From Bradyrhizobium forestalis (GTDB lineage: Bacteria > Pseudomonadota > Alphaproteobacteria > Rhizobiales > Xanthobacteraceae): DNA of 64,000 nt. Positions within the stretch are counted from its first letter, which is position 1; each line of letters begins with the position of its first letter. Location of the stretch: contig NZ_PGVG01000028.1 of NCBI RefSeq assembly GCF_002795245.1, forward strand, positions 30,292 to 94,291, given 5' to 3'. Of this stretch, positions 60,868 to 64,000 are shown one piece after another. Made by a program: the position numbers and the translations under genes. The notes below the pieces were generated by a model that saw only the letters and a program-made list of their open reading frames with translations, was not told where the DNA came from and ran no database searches.

Positions 60868-61755
60868 ATGACGATCGCCATCCGGCAGCTTCAGAAGCAT
60901 TTTGTCGGCGAGGTTTCCGGCCTCGATCTGCGCAAGCCTCTGACATCAGACGAAGCACGCGAGGTCGAGGCGGCCATGGACAAATATGCGGTGCTGGTTT
61001 TCCATGACCAGGACATCACCGACGGGCAGCAGATGACCTTTGCGCTGAATTTCGGCCAGCGCGAGGACGCGCGCGGTGGCAACATCACCAAGGCGGATGA
61101 ATACCGCCTCACCTCGGGCCTGAACGACGTCTCCAACCTCGGCAAGGACGGCAAGCCGCTGCCGAAGGACAGCCGCGCCAATCTGTTCAACCTCGGCAAT
61201 TGCCTGTGGCACTCGGACAGCTCGTTCCGGCCCATCCCGGCGAAATTCTCGCTGCTGTCGGCGCGCGTGGTGAACCCGAAGGGCGGCAACACCGAATTTG
61301 CCGACATGCGCGCGGCCTATGATGCGCTCGACGACGAGACCAAGGCGGAGATCGAGGACCTCGTCTGCGAGCACTCGCTGATGTATTCGCGGGGACCGCT
61401 CGGCTTCACCGAATACACCGACGAAGAGAAGGAGATGTTCAAGCCGGTGCTGCAACGGCTGGTGCGGACCCATCCCATCCATCGCCGCAAATCGCTGTAT
61501 CTCTCATCGCATGCCGGCAAGGTCGTCGGCATGAGCGTGCCCGAGGGCCGGCTGCTGCTGCGCGACCTCAACGAGCACGCGACGCAGGCAGAATTCGTCT
61601 ACGTGCACAAATGGAAGCTGCATGACCTCGTGATGTGGGACAACCGCCAGACCATGCACCGCGTCCGCCGCTACGACCAGTCCCAGCCCCGCGACATGCG
61701 CCGCGCGACGGTGGCGGGCACCGAGCCGACGGTGCAGCAGCAGGCGGCGGAGTGA
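60868..61755 (+). CDS. alpha-ketoglutarate-dependent dioxygenase, TfdA/TauD family (TfdA-alpha-like)
   Basis: The 295-residue Fe(II)/2-oxoglutarate dioxygenase has the metal triad H115 and D117 in WHSDSSF and H264 in NRQTMHRVRRYD, with R275 as the 2-oxoglutarate-binding Arg. The sequence AVLVFHDQDITDGQQM near the start and the RDMRRATVAGTEPTVQ end strongly recall the TfdA-like enzymes of Bradyrhizobium that cleave 2,4-D-type phenoxyacetates. I cannot separate TfdA from TauD activity by eye with certainty. The upstream SDR gene is on the same strand. Confidence 0.9.
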   Translation: MTIAIRQLQKHFVGEVSGLDLRKPLTSDEAREVEAAMDKYAVLVFHDQDITDGQQMTFALNFGQREDARGGNITKADEYRLTSGLNDVSNLGKDGKPLPKDSRANLFNLGNCLWHSDSSFRPIPAKFSLLSARVVNPKGGNTEFADMRAAYDALDDETKAEIEDLVCEHSLMYSRGPLGFTEYTDEEKEMFKPVLQRLVRTHPIHRRKSLYLSSHAGKVVGMSVPEGRLLLRDLNEHATQAEFVYVHKWKLHDLVMWDNRQTMHRVRRYDQSQPRDMRRATVAGTEPTVQQQAAE

Positions 61756-61765
61756 TCCAAACGCT

Positions 61766-61866
61766 CGTCATCGCCCGCGAAGGCGGGCGGTCCAGTATTC
61801 CAGAGGCGCTGATGGGATACGGGAAGGCCGCGGCGTACTGGATGCCCCGCCTTCGCGGGGCATGAC
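61766..61866. repeat. twin-hairpin intergenic element, family A copy 5
   Basis: GTCAT is followed by hairpin CGCCCGCGAAGGCGGGCG and gtccagta. The right end is gtactggat, hairpin GCCCCGCCTTCGCGGGGC and ATGAC. It lies between convergent 3' ends of the dioxygenase and YqgE genes. Confidence 0.88.
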
Positions 61867-61879
61867 AGCGAGGATGCAG

Positions 61880-62524
61880 CTACGCGTGCCCCGCCTCGTT
61901 CGAGAGCATGCCGGGGTCGATGCCGATCTTGCGCAGGGCGCGGCCGTATTTCTCGTCGACGTCGTCGCCGAAAATCAGATCCGCATCCGCATCGCAATGC
62001 AGCCAGCCGTTGCTCTGGATCTCGGTCTCGAGCTGTCCCGGTGCCCAGCCGGCATAGCCGAGCGCGAGGATGGCGTGCTTGGGGCCGGAGCCGTTGGCGA
62101 TCGCGCGCAGGATGTCGACGGTCGCGGTGAGGCAGACGCCCTCGTCGATCCGCAGCGTCGCGTTCTCGATGTAGAAGTCGCTGGAATGCAGCACGAAGCC
62201 GCGGCCGGTGTCGACCGGGCCGCCCCGCAGCACCTTCATGCTTTCGGCATTCTCCGGCAGCTTGATGTGCTCGCCCTTCTTGATGATGCCGAGCTGCTGC
62301 AACAGCTCGGGGAAGTCGATGCTGCCGGCAGGGTGGTTCACGATGATGCCCATCGCTCCCTCGGCGGAATGGGCGCAGAGATAGATCACCGAGCGCTCGA
62401 AGCGGGAATCGCCCATCACGGGCATTGCGATCAGGAGCCGGCCGTCGAGATAACCGGCCGAATTGGGCAGCGCGGGGCCCGAGCTGCGGGTGCCTTCGCC
62501 CGTCCTCTTGCCTGTGGGAGCCAT
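61880..62524 (-). CDS. YqgE/AlgH family (UPF0301) protein
   Basis: The 214-residue protein has the family core: GYLDGRLLIAMPVMGDSRFERSVIYLCAHSAEGAMGIIVNHP, then VLRGGPVDTGRGFVLHS and ALGYAGWAPGQLETEIQSNGW. AlgH was named from an alginate regulator in Pseudomonas, but the biochemical role is unknown. The N-terminal 20 residues are extra and flexible. It is divergent from the DsbD-alpha-like gene. Confidence 0.93.
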   Translation of the reverse strand: MAPTGKRTGEGTRSSGPALPNSAGYLDGRLLIAMPVMGDSRFERSVIYLCAHSAEGAMGIIVNHPAGSIDFPELLQQLGIIKKGEHIKLPENAESMKVLRGGPVDTGRGFVLHSSDFYIENATLRIDEGVCLTATVDILRAIANGSGPKHAILALGYAGWAPGQLETEIQSNGWLHCDADADLIFGDDVDEKYGRALRKIGIDPGMLSNEAGHA

Positions 62525-62666
62525 CGGTGAAGCACTCCGGTTTCAATTCCTATCCTGATGTCGGGCCGGGCGGCTGTCAAATCAAGGCTTGCGGCGACTT
62601 GATTCAAGTGCATCCATCACAAGCAATTCAATGGTTTGACCCTAGGCGACCCTGTAAAGACGTGCC

Positions 62667-63506
62667 ATGCTCACGAGAGTTCCCCTGCGTGCGGCGATTG
62701 GCGTCGCAACAACCCTGCTTGCGTCGTCGTTAGCCATCGCCGCCCGTGCCGATGACGCGTCGCCGTGGCAGCGCGACGGACATTCCGCGGTGCGGCTGCT
62801 GGCGGGATCGCGCAGCGGCGCGGTCCTGCTTGGCGGTATCGCGTTCCAGCTCCAGCCGGGATGGAAGACTTACTGGCGCACGCCCGGCGATTCTGGCGTT
62901 CCACCCCGGTTCGACTTCTCGAAGTCCGACAATGTCGAGGCGGTGACGATCATGTGGCCGGCGCCGCTGAAATTCGACGACGGCGCGGGCGGCCATTCGA
63001 TCGGCTATCACAACCAGGTCGTGCTGCCCCTGCGCATCGTCGCCAAGGCCGCCGACAAGCCGGTGACCTTGCGCGCCGAAATCAACTATGCGGTGTGCGA
63101 GAAGCTTTGCATTCCGGTCGAGGCCAGCGCCGAGCTCGGCTTCAACAGTGTCGCCTCGACCGAGGATGCAAACTTGCGTGCCGCGCTCGATGCCGTGCCG
63201 AAGCCGGCCAATATCGGCGACCCCAACCCGCTCACCATCCGCGACGTCAAGCGCGACGGGCCTAAGAATGTAGTGGTCGACGTGGTGACGCCGGACAGCC
63301 GCAACGTCAATCTGTTCGTGGAAGGCCCGACACCCGATTGGGCGCTGCCGATTCCGGCGCCGGTACAGCCCAGCCCGCCCGGGGTGATGCGCTTCTCGTT
63401 CGAGCTCGACGGACTGCCGCCGGGCGCCAAGCCGAATGGCGCCGCGCTGAAGTTCACGCTGGTCGGCCCGGAGAAGGCGTACGAGTTCAATACGAATTTG
63501 GAGTGA
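62667..63506 (+). CDS. free-standing DsbD alpha-domain protein (ScsB-like), exported
   Basis: The 279-residue protein has a signal peptide (to about residue 28) and matches the N-terminal periplasmic domain of DsbD/ScsB: LQPGWKTYWRTPGDSGVPP, YAVCEKLCIPVEASAELGF with a C-x3-C pair near residues 147-151. There is no membrane or thioredoxin domain. Full-length DsbD passes electrons from the cytoplasm through three domains, so this form must receive electrons from a separate CcdA-like protein or act otherwise. No such partner gene is visible. A family C-prime half-repeat and an insertion element follow. Confidence 0.88.
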   Translation: MLTRVPLRAAIGVATTLLASSLAIAARADDASPWQRDGHSAVRLLAGSRSGAVLLGGIAFQLQPGWKTYWRTPGDSGVPPRFDFSKSDNVEAVTIMWPAPLKFDDGAGGHSIGYHNQVVLPLRIVAKAADKPVTLRAEINYAVCEKLCIPVEASAELGFNSVASTEDANLRAALDAVPKPANIGDPNPLTIRDVKRDGPKNVVVDVVTPDSRNVNLFVEGPTPDWALPIPAPVQPSPPGVMRFSFELDGLPPGAKPNGAALKFTLVGPEKAYEFNTNLE

Positions 63507-63555
63507 GTGTCGTCCGAACGGCAACTGAGTTACCCCGCGGGCACCACACATTCAC

Positions 63556-63597
63556 CGTCGTCCCGGACAAGCGTAAGGGCGGATGCGGGACCCATAT
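63556..63597. repeat. left half of a family C-prime element, truncated by an insertion sequence
   Basis: The bases gtcgtcccggacaagcgtaa and gcgggacccata match the left half of the complete element at 47417-47564. The matching right half does not follow; the sequence changes to the non-coding end of an IS110-family element. Confidence 0.65.
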
Positions 63598-64000
63598 GTG
63601 GACGGCCTCCGTGGCACAAGAGCTTTGCTAAGGGTTTGATCGGATCGCTTGCATCCATATGTCCGGCCTGTTGGTGCGGCGTGTTGGGCCGCTGGCCAAG
63701 ATGGTTTCCGCGATGCGAGTTCCAATCAACCACGCGACCTTGATCGGCCAATGGGTCCCACGGATTTGCTCGCATCTTCGGTCGATCGATCGCACCATCT
63801 CCTCTGCTCTTGCAGCTCCGGTTCAGCCGGTGGGCGACCCCGCCGGTCGGCCGAATCTCTCAACTACGCGGCGGCTGTCCCTAGGACATCGGCTCGGGCA
63901 TCGAGCCGCGCGCTGTCATAATCCTCTCCTGTCGTCATCAGCTTCCAGGCGATGCGGGCGGTCTTGTTGGCGAGCGCCACGGCTGCCTGCTTCGGCGTCT
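63598..64000 (-). mobile_element. IS110-family insertion sequence, partial at the window edge
   Basis: From about 63598 the sequence no longer resembles the host intergenic pattern. Its right part encodes the C terminus of an IS110-family transposase (63864-64000, minus). The 260 bases between repeat and transposase stop are the non-coding end typical of this family. A small open frame there (63530-63775 minus) lacks support as a gene. The left boundary is inferred from the break in the repeat. Confidence 0.6.
63864..64000 (-). CDS. IS110-family transposase, C-terminal fragment (continues past the window)
   Basis: The minus-strand translation reads TPKQAAVALANKTARIAWKL, then MTTGEDYDSARLDARADV before the stop. 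The VALANKTARIAW segment is the characteristic C-terminal end of IS110-family transposases, close to the Transposase_20 domain. Forty-five codons are within the window and the N terminus lies to the right. IS110 enzymes are DEDD recombinases that use an element-encoded bridge RNA to pick the target and donor sites. Confidence 0.8.
   Translation of the reverse strand, partial: TPKQAAVALANKTARIAWKLMTTGEDYDSARLDARADVLGTAAA

Noticed and set aside
63530..63775. An 81-codon minus-strand open frame at the IS end
   Set aside because: It spans the repeat and IS non-coding end, has no ribosome site and looks like the spurious frame such elements often carry.

Overview
The window comes from a high-GC alphaproteobacterium, most likely Bradyrhizobium or a close Nitrobacteraceae relative. 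The evidence is protein character and gene order: ruvC-ruvA-ruvB-ybgC, zapA-6S RNA-5-formyl-THF ligase, and tkt-gap-pgk-fba, together with RcdA, a cysteine-free L31, two soluble chemotaxis receptors and many short intergenic hairpin elements. I identified this by eye; no database was searched.

Layout. (1) 31-13317 is an accessory catabolic region. It holds an ABC polyamine-type binding protein, two LysR regulators, an amidohydrolase coupled to an orphan dipeptide-type binding protein, an Asp/Glu-hydantoin racemase, a NodB/PuuE-type deacetylase, a polar amino acid-type ABC importer with two binding proteins, an N-carbamoyl-D-amino-acid hydrolase and a class I glutamine amidotransferase. Together these look like uptake and hydrolysis of a cyclic amide, ureide or hydantoin. 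(2) 13477-19227 holds ybgC, a metallophosphoesterase, ruvC-ruvA-ruvB with a membrane-protein gene spliced between ruvA and ruvB, and a yebC homologue. (3) 19446-22727 holds two cytosolic chemotaxis receptors with C-terminal sensor domains. (4) 23327-26023 holds a YmdB-like phosphoesterase, 5-formyl-THF cyclo-ligase, 6S RNA, zapA and a DUF4164 coiled-coil gene. (5) 26323-35860 is a central carbon block: transketolase, GAPDH, PGK, class II and class I aldolases, a ThiE-like protein, a Sel1-repeat protein and an inositol monophosphatase-family enzyme.

(6) 35996-40348 is an RND efflux pump; 40738-42938 is an ExbB/MotA-like plus OmpA-like pair. (7) 43093-48881 holds small accessory genes, an MsbA-like ABC exporter, rpmE, rcdA, a candidate alpha-r8 (suhB/MmgR-like) small RNA, a DUF1192 gene and a quinone oxidoreductase. 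(8) 49035-54031 holds two cyclic-di-GMP enzymes, one with a degenerate GGDEF and an intact EAL, the other a GGEEF cyclase. (9) 54215-63506 holds galU, a lytic transglycosylase, a DUF459 protein lacking the SGNH Ser and His, a CsbD-like protein, two SDR enzymes, a TfdA/TauD dioxygenase, YqgE and a free-standing DsbD-alpha protein. (10) The right edge enters an IS110-family element, apparently inserted inside an intergenic repeat.

The most notable non-coding signal is a set of about 100-160 bp intergenic elements, each built as an inverted repeat with a hairpin at each end. In one family (five copies) the hairpins differ in sequence between copies but keep their pairing. Some elements lie inside the carbon operon (gap/pgk and aldolase/aldolase). 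No tRNA, rRNA, CRISPR array or prophage was seen.
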